From the NCBI GenBank assembly GCA_963932465.1, contig OZ010798.1:18336981-18400980 (forward strand): 64,000 bases of DNA, read 5' to 3'. Every line of letters begins with the position of its first letter. Position 1 is the first letter of the stretch. This DNA is from Maratus speciosus (taxonomy: Eukaryota > Arthropoda > Arachnida > Araneae > Salticidae). The translations under genes and the position numbers were made by a program. Positions 13,052-25,017 of the stretch are shown in pieces. The notes beneath the pieces were generated by a model. That model was not told the DNA's origin. It was given only the letters and a program-made list of their open reading frames with translations, and searched no databases.

Positions 13052-13219
13052 CAGTGTTGCAGTCGTAAAAAAACAAAGGGTATACGCTAAAATCATGAAC
13101 ATTCATGGATACAGTATACGCTAATGCTTTATTTGAGACGCAGAGGGTATGCGGAGCTTCTTTAAAAAAATCCAGAGAGGGTATACGGCGTATATCTGCG
13201 TATACCCTCCACTACCCCG
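13052..13219. mobile_element. Short MITE of 168 bp between TGACAAGAAC duplications
   Basis: TGACAAGAAC is present immediately before (13042-13051) and after (13220-13229) a 168-bp segment that starts CAGTGTTGC and ends CCACTACCCCG. Inside, GGGTATACG and CGTATACCC-like blocks form an inverted structure. The duplication may be 8-10 bp, compatible with a hAT-type MITE. Confidence 0.6.
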
Positions 13220-13321
13220 TGACAAGAACAGGTTCAGATCTTAAAACATATCATCGGTTCATATTAGGTTACAATGAAAAAACCCAATATTTTATAGTTC
13301 TCTATCTTATTATTATTTTTC

Positions 13322-13693
13322 TTTAAAGCGGTTCTCGAGCTTCCTACTGAACAACGCAAAATTTTCTGACACATTTTGTCTCATTTTTAAGCATATTGGC
13401 AGGCCTGACTGTTGAAGCGGAATACAATGGAAACTAGTTTTTCATTTTTTGATAAAATTACTTATCGCGTTATAAGCGATTGTGGTCACATGACGACAAG
13501 TATTTTGCCTTTCTCTAGCTGCCGTGTCTGGAATTCGGTTAAAAACGCCAACTTTGACAGTATTTTCTGAAAAATCTTTTGAGTTTACCAAAAAATGGAA
13601 AACGTCTTTCGATTACATAGTTTCTGAATAACAACACCTACCAATTTAAATGTTTCAGAAAGTACCTCTTTTGATTTGAAAACACCCTAAAGG
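13322..13693 (-). mobile_element. Inverted copy of the TTAA-type MITE
   Basis: This is a reverse-complement relative of the 3931-4358 element, sharing CGCCAACTTTGACAGTATTT-type, CATAGTTTCTGAATAAC-like and terminal GGTTCTC blocks. The ends are degenerate (TTTAAAGCGG at left, CCCTAAAGG at right). Confidence 0.55.
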
Positions 13694-13782
13694 ATTTTTT
13701 TCCCGCATTTTATTTTAAATAATTTTTTCAAGAAACTTTTAATTTTTCGAAGATATAAAATACTATTATATATAGTAGCTAA

Positions 13783-16700
13783 TAGAGATGTACCGAATAT
13801 TCGGTATCTATTCTGTATTTGGCCTTTTGTATTAGCAAAGTTGGGCCCAGCTTGAAAAAATCCGGTATTTTTTTTCAGAATGGGCCCCACTTGAAAAAGC
13901 CCACTAAAAAACCCATAATGTGGGTTTTTTCAATTTTCAGAAATATTTAAAAATTTAAACAACACATACATTTAATGAATTTAAGTCATTTCAATTAATT
14001 TTGAAAAAAATTATATATAAAAGCCCATCCGAAGTAAAATAAAAATGTATTTCAGCACATTGAAATACTTTACTAACATAGAACCTAGTAGGCAACATAC
14101 ATAGTACATAATTATAGGTAAAGGTATATCATAAGTATGTCTTTATATAAAAAATTCAAATCATCTATATTCAAGGAGATAAAAAATATTTATTTTTACT
14201 TTCTTCTATCTTTACAAGAAGTATTTGATTCGTGAAAATTTTTTACTTTCAGTTTATGATGGATTTATACGTTTTAAAAAGGTCCTGAAGACAATTTGAT
14301 GGTTTTTAGAAAATGTGTCTGTATGTGAAAAGCATTTTGTGGGAGCTCTATCTCAAGAACTAATGCACAGAATTTCACAAAACTTTAGATTGAGTTAGAC
14401 TTTGATGTAAACTGGTGCTGATTAATTTTTGGTGTATACTGCCCAACAGGTGGTGCTGCTATGCTGCATTTATCTCAAATTTTGCAATAGCTTTACCTCA
14501 AGAACTAACGCACGGATTTTCATAAAACTTCAGATTCAGTTACAAGTTAAGTTGTTGCTTATTGAATTTTGGTGCATATCGCCCAACAGGTAGTGCAGCT
14601 ATGCTGCATTTTTCGTGATTTTAGCAATTACTGTTATCTCGAGAACTAAAATATGGAATTGAATAAATATTTAGATTCAGTTAGACCTTGATATAAGCTG
14701 GTGCTGATTAGTGTTTGGTGTATATCGCCCAACAGTGGCGCTGCATTTATCTCACTTTTTGCAATAGCTTTATCTCAAGAACTAATGCATGGATTTTTAT
14801 CAAACTTCAGATTCAGTTAGACGTTGACGTAACTGTTACTGATCAGGTTTTGTTGTAAATTGCACAACAGGTGATACTTATATCTCCTTGTTAAATGCAT
14901 CCAATTCAACGAACCTATATTTTACAATCCTCATAATGGGCATACTATATTGCCATTTAATTTTTGCATTGTGATAGCGAATTTTGAATTATTAATATGT
15001 ATTTGATAGAAGAAAGTTTTGGGATTGGCACATCCGAGTAGTTTACCCCTTTTTTTCTCCCTACTTATATATTTTAAATTTTAATATTTTATTCATTATT
15101 TGATTTTAAAGCAAATTAACAATTTTATATCTTCTATTATATTTAAAACTAATATGTGCGAAACACTGAAATTTAATTAATTTAAATTCATATAATTTAT
15201 ACAATTTATAACTTGTAAAAAAGCATTACAATTATATTGTATATAAAGGAACAGTGTATATATTTTTTTATGTATAGTGTATATAATATATAAATAATAT
15301 AGCATACAATAATGTAATTACGCATAAATTATACTTTTGAAAAAACCCGATTTTCCCCGGGGAAAATTGGATTTTTCATGAAAAAACCCGAAAAAACCCA
15401 TGTGGGTTGGGTTTTTTAAAAAAAAAACCCGGGTTTTTGCGAACCCTGCTTTTCGCCCATGTTACCGAATATTCGGTGAGACCGAATCAAGATGTTCGGC
15501 CAAACTGAATACTTAAAAAAAACTTTTAAAACATTTTTTAAAATCTTACACAATTTCTACTTTTATCTGTCAACTTATAAAGATATTCATAATAATTAGA
15601 AACAAAATCGTCATATTTAAGTAAAAGAGAATGTTTTTACGTTATTTGCTTTTTGTAAAGTACTTAAGAAAATTAACCATTAATGGGAATTTTCATAGGA
15701 ATTAACAATGTAAAAATGCAAGTTCCTGAACCTTTTCTAGTAAATAATCTGTTTCTTGCTTTTTCATAAAAAAGGGTGCTTCTAATCAAAACAAAAATTT
15801 TCAGGATTGATAATACACATCAAGAAAGACATATTTTGCTCAGAAAACCATAATCGTAATCCACTTATTCAGTTATAAATAAAGTGTATCTCATCTCATT
15901 CGAGGTCAAACTTGGATATTCATTTGTTAACCCTAACGAAAATATCATAGCTATATTTTTAACAAACTTGCTTTGATTTCTGTGAAATATAATACCATGA
16001 TGAGAAGTGCTGGAAATTGCCACTTTTCATATTTAAACAACTATGAGGTAGACATTCCTTTATTCAGAATGCAATTTATAGTATTTATGCTGTGTCACTG
16101 GCCAAAATTCAGTCATTTTCAATGATATTATCACATTTAATACAAACTAAATTAATATGAAACAAATCTTGCTAAAATATCTCCATTTACTGATAAAGCT
16201 GTGAACGAAAATTCAGTTTCGGCTTGTAGTTGCACAGCACACCCAGAATTTTTGACTGAATATATTGTAATTTTGATGGAATAAATGGAGTGAGGTGTTG
16301 TTTCTTGTTCAAAATTTTTTTGTCTTGACCACATTATCTCTGTTGAAAGTTAGTTACAATTTTTTTTTAGGAACAATGTGTATGTTTACAATCTCTGAAA
16401 ATAATTGCCCATTCGAAACACTGATCTAAGATGCATTTAAAAACTTTCAATTTCAATAATCATATGTAAATCAAAGATTTAGAAAGAATTTCAAACTAAA
16501 TCAAAGACAGTAGAAAAGTTATTTTTACTGAGTTGTTTGTTTTAGAATTTCAAAAAAAAATTATTCACTTGGTTTAATTAATCAGAAGAAGCTATGAAAT
16601 ATCAAACTTTTTTAATTAATAAACTTTTAAAATTCTCTTCTTAAATACCTCAAAGCAGATTTTTTTCATGTATAAAGTTTACTTGTAAAAAGTTCTTGTT

Positions 16701-17177
16701 TATCAATATATAAGTTTCTGCATTAAATATTATGTAAAATTATTTTTAAATTTAACATTTTAATGCTTTTAATCTTTGAAATATGAAAGTATTCGACCAG
16801 CCGAGTACTTGGTATTTGGCCGAATAGTTACTATTCGGCTGGCCGAATATTCGGTATTCGGTCTAACAGTTAATTCGGCTAGCCGAATATTCGGTATACG
16901 TTTCGCCTGTAAGCCGAATATTCGGTAAAAAAGTTATTTTTGCTAAGTTGTTTGTTTTAGAATTAAAAAATATATATATTCACTTGGTTTAATTCACCAG
17001 AAGAAGCCATGAAATATAAAAAATTTTTAATTAATAAAACTTTAAAATATTTGACCAGCCGATTATTTGGTATTTGGCCGAATAGTTACTACTCAGCTAG
17101 CCGAATATTCGGTATCCGGTTCGCCTTTAGGCCGAATATTCGGTATTCGGTCAAAATCACTATTCGGTACATCTTTA
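13783..17177. mobile_element. hAT-type element with TAGAGATGTACCGAAT ends, composite
   Basis: The left end TAGAGATGTACCGAATATTC and inverted right end TAAAGATGTACCGAATAGTG match closely. The 8 bp outside are GTAGCTAA (13775-13782) and GTAGCTGA (17178-17185), a 7/8 duplication. Many internal CCGAATATTCGG-type palindromes cluster at 16790-17160. A further element with aaaaacccgggttttt-type ends appears to be nested from about 13840 to 15450, and an inverted monomer array lies at 14190-14890. No transposase frame is seen. Confidence 0.75.
14190..14890 (-). repeat. Inverted partial copy of the 150-bp monomer array family
   Basis: Read on the minus strand this matches the 10690-11700 family: terminal ACTTTCTTCTATCTTTACAA hairpin side, the GTGTCTGTATGTGA tract, then about four monomers with the GCCCAACAGG(T) box (inverse of CCTGTTGGGC). 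The monomers are more decayed than in the first array. Confidence 0.75.
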
Positions 17178-17897
17178 GTAGCTGATGTAATTTTATTATA
17201 CCGTTTTAATTTTCTTTGATAAGAAAAAATTCCCGGTTCTCTCTTATTTTTTTGCTTTGAAAAACAGACAATACAACAGTAAACATCTGGCGACATCATG
17301 TCCCCCGAAAAAACCGCGAAATATCTACCCCCCCCCCCCCCCCATAGCTTTCACAGTCCAGCAAAACGAATTTTAACGAACAAGAAGTCTGGCCTTCTAA
17401 TTTCATTTGCATTGGTCAAGGAGTGTACGCATTTACCCTCAAGCCCTTTTTCTCCAGATTCCTTTCTTGAATGAAGCGAAGATATTCTCTACAGGGATAC
17501 TGACTAGAAATAGGAAGAAGGTATATTTAATCTTCTAAGGGATACTGTACCATGGACCCCTCCCCCTCCCTCCCCTTCTTACACCCATGGAATAGCTAAA
17601 AAGTGAAATTGTAATCGACTCCGAGCGAAAAAAAAAAAATTACACAATGCAAAGAGAAAGGAAGTTTCTAATTAGAAAATATTTAATAATTTTAAATATG
17701 TTTTGACATTGTTTTCTGTTTTGTAATGAATTTTGTAATATGTTTTTAAAAATTCTTAAAAAGAAAAAGAAAAAAATCAAAGCCAAATGATGCAGTTTTT
17801 GAATGAAAGTGAAATTACCGAATGTATATGAGTTTACCGAAGTGGGGGGGTGTCGCACCCCCCCACACCCCCCCTGTAGCTACGTACTGCTGTTGAC

Positions 17898-18265
17898 CTC
17901 GCTGCTTGCAATGAATTCTGCGAAAAGCTATCTGAACTTATTTCTACTTATGCAATGAAAGACGTGTTTAATGTCGATGAAACAGGGTTGTTTTATAAAC
18001 TTCTTCCTAATAAGACTTTAACATTTAAAGGTGAAACGTGCACAAGTGATAAACTTAGAAAAGACAGGATAACTGTGATGGTAGGTGCCAATATGGATGG
18101 AAGTGAGAAGTTAAAATTGTTAGTTTAAATCAACTAATCCACGTTGCTTCAAAGGAGTTAAAAATCTGCCTGTTGATTATGTGGCAAATGCCAAAGCCTG
18201 GATGACGCGTGAGATCTGCATCAGTTGGTTAAAAGAACTGGATAAAAAAATTTCTCGTGAAAACA
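17898..18265 (+). pseudogene. Tigger/pogo transposase, catalytic-domain fragment
   Basis: This is the direct continuation, in the same frame, of the piece ending at 8762. It encodes the start of the DDE superfamily catalytic domain with the family motif [16 protein letters not shown], whose aspartate (codon at 17976) is the first catalytic acid. A TAA follows at 18126-18128. A one-base frame change nearby lets the homologous segment (NPRCFKGVKNLPVDY) continue in another frame to about 18265. The region carrying the second and third catalytic acids is missing, replaced by AT-rich DNA up to the right end. The copy is a non-functional fossil. Confidence 0.88.
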
Positions 18266-18513
18266 GATTTATTTTATTATTTATATTATTTTAATATTAT
18301 TAATTATTTTATGTATTTATATCTTTTAATTTAATATTAAGTCATTCTAACGATAACATCCGAAATTAAAAAAAAAAATACTATAACATTAATTCCTTTG
18401 TAATAGTACCCCTTTAAACATGTTTTCTCTCATAATTTCCATAATTCAAACTCTGGATAATTCGAACATTTCTTGTTGTCCTGACGAGTTCGAATTAACG
18501 AGAGCCAACTGTA

Positions 18514-19819
18514 TGTTGTTCGGGATTTACTATGGCATGTTTCATATTGCAAATGAAGTGTGTAGCATTTTTTGGTTCACTTACAGGGCTACTAAAAAGA
18601 ATTCTGTTACATTACAATCTATGGGGAATAATCGCTTGCCCTGTATTTTAATGATATTACAGTATTTTAAACATACTGAAACGGATATACATCAATGAAG
18701 TGTACTACAAGGTTTGTACTATAGAATAGGGTGTGTATAGGACTTATCGTTCATTTACAGGGACACACAAAAGAATTTGGCTATGGAAGTAAATGTACAA
18801 AAATTGAACTATTGGAGCCTATAAAAAATAATTTCTGGAAGTGCATTTTCAGTTGTAGTATGTGTTTTTAAATTTAACTATTTTTTAAATATTACTTGGT
18901 GTGTATAAATTGCATAGAAAATTTACAAGGTCACACTAAAGTTCCCAACAACATCTGTTTATAGGTGAAAATTTTAAACTGTGCTGTGCATTTAACTGAA
19001 CTAACTTTTAGTGTACTATGTAGTATCCATACATATCCTTAGATCATATACAGGGCTGCACAAGAAAATCGCATATTTTAATGACTATTCATGGTAATAG
19101 CAGAAATCAGGTTTTGAAATGCATTATGTGTTTTCCAAATTGTTCATTTATACATCATCTTTTACCTTAGTAAACTGTGAAGTTAAGTTATAATATTCTG
19201 AATGTGTTGGAAAGCTTTTCATAATCTAAGCTGTACACATGATTTTTTGTTCTTGTTTCATGACTACAGTGCTGTTGAGAAGCATAGTCTCAGTGAACGT
19301 CCTCTTTGAATAAAGCTTGAATTTTATCAAGCTGTGTGATGAGATCAGTTTGTACAATGATCTTGCTTTTGAAAAGTAAGTTTTAATATTTACTTTTTCA
19401 TTAAAAGAAAAATAGTTATTAGATGAAAAAATTTTGGTAATTTTCCGTTAACTAGGTGCAAATTTCTCCAATATCAGCTTTTATATTTAAGTGTGTAAAT
19501 TAGAAACAATGTATCGAAATTGAAACAAAGTGTTTTTTGTTCATAATATTATTTCTCACTAAAACATTTTGTTGTTGTTGTTGACTTTTAAAGAAAATGA
19601 TTTTTCTTATGCAATGAATGAAAGGCTTTTATCTTAAATTAAATGAGTGCAATGTGAATGGTGATAATCAAAACAATTTTTGGTGATTTATCACCTGCTC
19701 CAGCTAATGGTAAAGTAACAATGTTTTTTAGTGTAAATAGCAACTTTTTAAATACGTATGATTTATAATAAAGAACCCCCAACAACATTGAAACCATCTT
19801 AAAAAGAGAAACGTCAAAA
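18514..19819. other. Unassigned AT-rich DNA
   Basis: No gene or clear repeat boundary is visible between the Tigger right end and the next MITE. Short open frames (for example 18420-18698, which overlaps the Tigger end) look random. Confidence 0.4.
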
Positions 19820-19821
19820 TA

Positions 19822-20517
19822 CAGTAGAATCCCTCAAATCCACACTGCTTAAGACCAGAGGCTGTGCAGGTTTCAGACTTCTGTGGATTTCTGGTCACTG
19901 ATTTGTTTAAATTTTTTAAATATAATTTGAATGTAATAATGCAATCAAAATTATAATGAATGCTTGCAATATAGTGGAATATTAAAATAATTAAGTAAAG
20001 TAATAAACTAAAATAATAAAAACTAGGACGATTTAAAAAATGATTAAATTATCAAAAGTAAAGATCAAGTATGTAATTAATAATATGTATACTAATTAAA
20101 TATGCATAATAAAGATGAGATGCGTTTTCCTTTAATTTTTTTATGCAACTTGCCTTATAAAGATATCCTACACACCTCACATGAAAATCATAAAATAATG
20201 AAGTTTTATTTCAAGTTTAGCCAGGCTTAATAACAAAAAAATCTTGATTAATACATAAATATATTTGTTAAAAGTTTATGATTAGTAAAGATATCAGCAA
20301 TACCTTGAATTATTTCACAAATAAATTTATACTTCCTTTATCAAAAAGCATGAATTCAGCCATATTAACAAGACTTACATATTAAAATGCATACAGAATG
20401 ATAAAAAAATATAAAAGTCTCTAATTTTTTTTCCTACATCTGAACGAAAAGTTTCATTGTTTACATCTGCGATGATGTATAGATTTTAGGCATTTACAGA
20501 TTTGAGAGAGTCTACTG
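19822..20517. mobile_element. Tigger-like MITE, CAGTAGACTCCCTCAAATCC family, subfamily Y
   Basis: Starts CAGTAGAATCCCTCAAATCC after TA and ends GAGAGTCTACTG before TA. A left hairpin (ATCCACAC...GTGCAGGTTT-like, GACCAGAGG...TCTGGTC) is shared by all copies. There is no coding capacity. This is the cleanest subfamily Y copy and useful as a reference for the interrupted ones. Confidence 0.8.
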
Positions 20518-21397
20518 TATATGATTTTGTAGAGGAATATAAAAACATTCATTTATAGGTTATCATCTTTCTTCATTTGTCCATACCCTCAGTTACGTTC
20601 TATTGAACTTTTATTTCATGTTTCCCGACAAGCACAATACAACGAGGGTCTACTGCGCTGTATTAAAATATATATGTTTATATGAAGGATGTACCAAATA
20701 TTCAGTATTATTTTGCATACTAACGAATATCTGTTTACGCCAAATATCAAACTATTTGATTTTTTAAATATCAAAATATTTGACCAAACCGAATACTAGA
20801 AACTTTTTAAAACATCTTTTAAAATCTTACATAACTTTGAATTTTCCACTGTCAATAAACAAAGATATTCGTAATAATTAAGAAATAGAATCATAATTAA
20901 TAAAAAAGATAGCTCTTACATTATTTATTTGCTGTTTGAAAGGAGTCATTTAAGAAAATTAAGTTAATGATGACATTATAGGAATTAATGATGGATAAAT
21001 GTACTGTTTTTTAATGTTGACTGATAATAATCTGTTCCTTGCTTTTTCATAAACAGGATGTTTCTAAACAAGATGGAACAAATTTTTAGGTGTGATTTTA
21101 GGCATCAATGTAAACAGTTTTTATCTAAGAAACCAGAATCACAATCAAACTTATTTGCTGAAAAATACAGTGTTATTTAACATTTCAGAAAAAAAAAAAG
21201 AAAATTTATCCATTTTTTTTATCTAGATGCAAATTAAGTATTATTTTTGAAAAAAGCTAAAAATGTATCGTTCCTAGAAGCGTTTTAAGTTTTAAAAATA
21301 TATACAGTAGACTCCCTCAAATCCACAAGCACCTAAAATCCACACAGATAGTTGACAGATCTAAACAATGAAACTTTCAGTTCAGATATAGGGGCAC

Positions 21398-22297
21398 TGT
21401 GAGATGAAATCTCACATTTTTTTCCACCTATTCACCGGTCTGCATCTGTGACGGTGTCGCGGCCGTGCTTTTGTTTTTTTTTTTGTTTCTTTTCTTTTTT
21501 CTCCCGTCTCTCTCGCTGACAACCTTAGCGTAGACATGTAAGTTGGCTTTCCCCCAGTGCTTGCATACGCACGCCATTCATTCATTATTCTTCCCTTCCC
21601 TTTTCTCTCCGTGTTTCATCCGAGGCTGTAAGTGTGCGCATGCTCAGTAGAAAACGGGCGCTTGCTATGATTTCAAACGAGTGACGTTTCGTTTCACGAA
21701 CAAATTAGATTGCGTTACTTTTGGTTTCGCTTTCTCATTTGTTTTCCGAATACCGGTGGCTTTTGAATTTGGTCAATTGTTTTAAACCTCTCGCTTAATT
21801 ACTTTTGCGGGCCCCGTAGCGATGTTTATATACTGTCTCCCTTAATTTTTTTAGGCAGTTAAAGTTCTGACGGGATGGCCGAAACAACGATGTCGATATC
21901 TGGTTGTAGTAGTGCCATTTTTTTTTATCAACGAAGTTTTTGTTCTTCAGTGTTCATATGTTCAGTTCATATGCGATATTCTCTCGGAATTTTTTTTAAT
22001 CTAAGTGCTGGTATTTTCAAGAACAATTTACGGGTGATCAAAATTGAAAATTATTCATCTTCATCTAAAAATATACTTAAATAAAGATTGATTTAATCTC
22101 TAGAAAGTGGAGTTCCTATCTCTTCCTCAACACTGCTTCTTTCAAGTAAGATCTTTTCAATTTTCTCCTTTTAAAATGACCTAAAAGAACTAAGTGTAGG
22201 GTTATTGTCTCCATTTCTAAAAGAAGAATTTTTTACAACAAACTAATTCCAAAATACGATCACAACAATTTGTGAATATTCTAATATTCACGTCACA
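21398..22297 (+). repeat. 5' LTR of the outer Ty3/Gypsy element
   Basis: It is 900 bp, starting TGTGAG and ending TCACA. The first 19 bases are a near-perfect palindrome (TGTGAGAT, GAA, ATCTCACA). A 69-codon open frame at 21875-22084 (69 codons) is identical in both LTRs, but identity follows from LTR biology and I do not call it a gene. The LTR is much richer in CpG near 21440-21840 than its surroundings, which would suit a promoter. Confidence 0.95.
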
Positions 22298-22824
22298 ATT
22301 CTTGGTGCCGACTTTGGAGAAATTCTTGAAAAATGCACCCTGGAATTATGAGAGACGGAAATACTTAGTTAATTAAAAAATAATAATAATAATATGTTAT
22401 AATGCTGTGATATTTTAATATTTTAGTCTGAAGCTGTTACTTTTTTTGAAGAGTTTATTTCAATATATTATTTTGTTGAACTTATATTTGTATTTGGGGA
22501 ACAAATTGCTCATTTTTATGTACTTTGAAGAGATTTTTTTTCTGTTCTGAGAAGTAAATGGTAGGAAATATCTCCTTTTATTTTTGCAGAGCATGATTTT
22601 TCTTTCGATTGTATGAAGTGATAGAAGATATTTTTGTTCTTAGTATGCAAATATTTTTACAATGACCTATAATTTTACATTGTTTGAAGGGCATATGGCA
22701 AATATTAAGGCACAATTTATTAGAACTATTGATGTATTTATATATTGTTGAGATTAGTAATTTATTTGAATGCTGTTTGTTTGAATTATTGCATTATTTT
22801 TGAATTTTGTTGTATTTATTCATC
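22298..22824 (+). promoter_or_regulatory. Leader of the outer element with primer-binding site
   Basis: The TGG of a primer-binding-type sequence (TGGTGCCGACTTTGG) is at 22303. I cannot name the priming tRNA from memory. The remaining leader is AT-rich with an (ATA)n stretch near 22381. Gag begins at the ATG at 22825. Confidence 0.6.
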
Positions 22825-23793
22825 ATGACGTCAAAAATTAAACCTCTAAGAATAGTAGTGACACCTTTTTCGGGTGATCCCGAACTTTTAGATTTTTTTG
22901 TTGAGCAAGTTAAAGCGACCATTTCTTATTCTAACTGGAGTAATGAACAGGCACTTATTTTCCTCAAATCTAAACTCTCTGATCAGGCATTAAAATTTTA
23001 TGTTTCCTCTAATGCATGTAAAAAGGCAACTTCTCCTGAAGACTTGTTTGATATTTTTAGAAAACATTTTAAGACAGAGTCAGCTACCTCCATTGCTCTT
23101 AAATACAATAGTATAAAGTTTCTACCTTCAGAATCTATCCAGAATTTTGCTACAAGGTTAGATGATGTTGTTCGTAAACATTTTCCTCAGTTGCCCGATC
23201 CCTCCATTGAACAGATTCTAATATCAAAATTCACTGATCTCATCCCTAATAATTTAAAAGTTCACATTCTTACACAACACATAGATTCGTTTGACAAAAT
23301 GATTGAAGCTGCTGCTTCATATCAAGAGATTCTTGATTCTGTTCAAGCACCTATAATTTCTAATTCGGTCCCGCCTTCATACAGTATGTTACATAACTTA
23401 CATGAACAACCTGATGATTCTCTGTCTCATGATAGTCATTCTGCGGACTCATCGGAGGTGTGTAACAAACCTCACTCAGCTACTTCAGGTGATAACTCAT
23501 CTTGCGATACAGAGTCCAGGCACAATTCTTCCAGAAACATAAGACTTAGTCATCATTTCAAACATTCGTATAAACGAATTATTTGCCAGTGGTGCACAAG
23601 ACCTGGACATTCAGCAAACAGATGTTTCAAATTGAAATCAAATTTAACTTCCAAATCAAAACAAGCATCTTTTAAAAAACGGCATCACAACTCCTCAGAT
23701 GATAAACCACATTCATCCGACTCTCGACATTCTTCCTCTAAAGTTTCGACCTCCCGTCAGAACTACTCAAATAAAAATCCTCATAGGTACTGA
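22825..23793 (+). CDS. gag: Gag polyprotein of the outer Ty3/Gypsy element
   Basis: The 322-residue product is the particle-forming capsid and nucleocapsid precursor. I start at the ATG at 22825; the frame is open a few codons further upstream, but without an ATG. The N-terminal two thirds resembles a retrotransposon capsid (FSGDPELLDFFVEQ, then FLKSKLSDQAL and a major-homology-like FATRLDDVVRK segment). After a Ser/His/Asp-rich linker comes one CCHC zinc knuckle, C-x2-C-x4-H-x4-C (CQWCTRPGHSANRC), followed by a basic Ser/Lys/His-rich tail. It ends at TGA 23791-23793, directly followed by C. The same frame then stays open into the protease, so UGA readthrough is a plausible way to make Gag-Pol. 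Confidence 0.92.
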   Translation: MTSKIKPLRIVVTPFSGDPELLDFFVEQVKATISYSNWSNEQALIFLKSKLSDQALKFYVSSNACKKATSPEDLFDIFRKHFKTESATSIALKYNSIKFLPSESIQNFATRLDDVVRKHFPQLPDPSIEQILISKFTDLIPNNLKVHILTQHIDSFDKMIEAAASYQEILDSVQAPIISNSVPPSYSMLHNLHEQPDDSLSHDSHSADSSEVCNKPHSATSGDNSSCDTESRHNSSRNIRLSHHFKHSYKRIICQWCTRPGHSANRCFKLKSNLTSKSKQASFKKRHHNSSDDKPHSSDSRHSSSKVSTSRQNYSNKNPHRY

Positions 23794-24651
23794 CACGATT
23801 TGGGGAGAAGTGGGTGTGGAGCTGCTTCACCCCTGTGTCATTTTTCTCCACAGTATAACTCTCAAGCTGTCTCTTTCAATAATGTAAATTCTGTTAAAGA
23901 CCTTGCTGTTCCCGTTTTTCAATGTGAAAGAACATTCTATAATTCAAACATAACTCCTGAATGTTTTCAAGAGTTATCTCCAGACATAAATACTCAACTT
24001 CCGTCCTTTAATGATTTTTCAGCCTTAAGTCGTGACTTTACGCCTTTTCAAGTCCAGAATGATATTATTGTACCGCGGTCTCCATTGACTAAAATTAACT
24101 ATCCGATTTCATCACAGAGACTTGTAAAATCAGTTGCTAGTCAAACAAATAAAGAAATTCCACTTTTTGCAAACTCTGGTATACAAACAACCTCATCTGA
24201 AAATGACATAATCTTTGTTGAGTCCATCGAATTTCTTCTCCATGCGGAAGTTGATCAACCTACCCTTCCAATTATTCAATTAACTATTAACAAGAATCCT
24301 GCAAATTTTCTTCTCGATTCAGGTGCAAGCATTTCTCTATTATCAAAATATTATTTTCAACGTATAAAACAGCATGTACATTATAGCAGAATTGCTTCAA
24401 ATGTAAAAATTACCACAGTAAATTCTGCTGTTATTTGTTCTGGTTGTATAAACTTGTCATTTAAGATAGGGAAATTTTTCTACAAACATTCTTTTTTTCT
24501 CATTGATATTCCTGAAGATTCTAAGTTTGTTGGTATCCTTGGCTTTGATTTTTTGAAATCTCATAGAGTTGTTATTGATCTACATAATAGCCAAATTAAG
24601 ATAAATAATAACCTACTTGACATCTTAGACTCTGTTTCTGCTCAAGAGGTT
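23794..24651 (+). CDS. pol: Protease segment of pol, outer element (5' part, interrupted)
   Basis: The frame continues from gag after a single TGA, with no frame change, and has no clear ATG at its start. A linker of about 170 residues precedes a retropepsin-type aspartic protease with the active-site triad DSG (codons 24316-24324, context LLDSGASISLL) and the downstream hydrophobic ILGFDFL flap/core motif. The protease would cleave Gag and Gag-Pol inside the particle. The frame is cut at 24651 by the inner element. Codons resume exactly after the duplicated AGGTT at 29392, so before that insertion this was continuous with the RT segment. Confidence 0.88.
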
Positions 24652-24926
24652 TGTAGCCGTCTGCTATTTCTCTCTCTCTCGCACGCGAGGAGCCAGCCAA
24701 TAGCAATGAGGCGCATTTCCTCCCCCCGCGTTTTCTGCGGAGAGCTTTGAAGTCACGTGACGCAGTAACATTCGAACTCTGCAGAGAGCGGCAGATTATT
24801 CTTTCAGTGACGATGGCGAATATTTGACTATGTGTTGTTATGTTAATAAAGTTTATTTTTCTACAAAACCTTCTGATTATTGAGTCACCGAGATATTTTA
24901 TCATCTCCCTTCAATCCATTCTCTAA
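24652..24926 (+). repeat. 5' LTR of the inner element
   Basis: Starts TGTAGCCGTC and ends CATTCTCTAA. It contains a CT-rich tract, a CpG-rich GCGTTTTCTGCGG segment and an AATAAA signal near 24844. The 3' boundary is fixed by the TSD in the right flank; a shift of one base is possible because of the A run. Confidence 0.93.
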
Positions 24927-25017
24927 AATGGTGACCGCGGATTTTTGAACCTTCAACTGTTTCATAGAACGTCGAACTATTCAACTATTTCATGGAACGT
25001 TTTGTTTAACTAGCAAA

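Larger units (their letters stand above)
8763..17889. mobile_element. Large hAT-type insertion (9.1 kb), CAGTGGCGTAGCTAG-like ends, composite
   Basis: The left end is CAGTGGCGTAGCTAGAG. The right end, read inverted, is CAGTACGTAGCTACAGG. CTGTTGAC occurs immediately before (8755-8762) and after (17890-17897). Both ends are followed inward by G-rich tracts and a copy of TTACCGAATGT-like sequence. The insertion sits at a codon boundary of the Tigger transposase, so the empty site is unambiguous. No hAT transposase is visible inside. The length comes from nested repeats, including the 13783-17177 element and arrays at 10690-11510 and 14340-14890. Confidence 0.85.
7794..18511 (+). mobile_element. 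Tigger/pogo-type Tc1-mariner element, interrupted by a hAT-type insertion
   Basis: The left end CAGTCGGCTCTCGTTAATTC starts after TA (7792-7793). The right end finishes as an inverted match (GAATTAACGAGAGCCAACTG) before TA (18512-18513). A TA target and CAGT... ends are typical of the pogo/Tigger branch. Removing the 9.1-kb inner insertion leaves about 1.6 kb, shorter than an autonomous Tigger (about 2.5 kb by general knowledge), so the copy is also internally deleted. It carries the two transposase pieces described separately. Confidence 0.9.

Noticed and set aside
21875..22084. 69-codon open frame, identical in both outer LTRs
   Set aside because: Identity is expected because LTRs are copied from one template. 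There is no domain or sign of selection, so it is not called as a gene.
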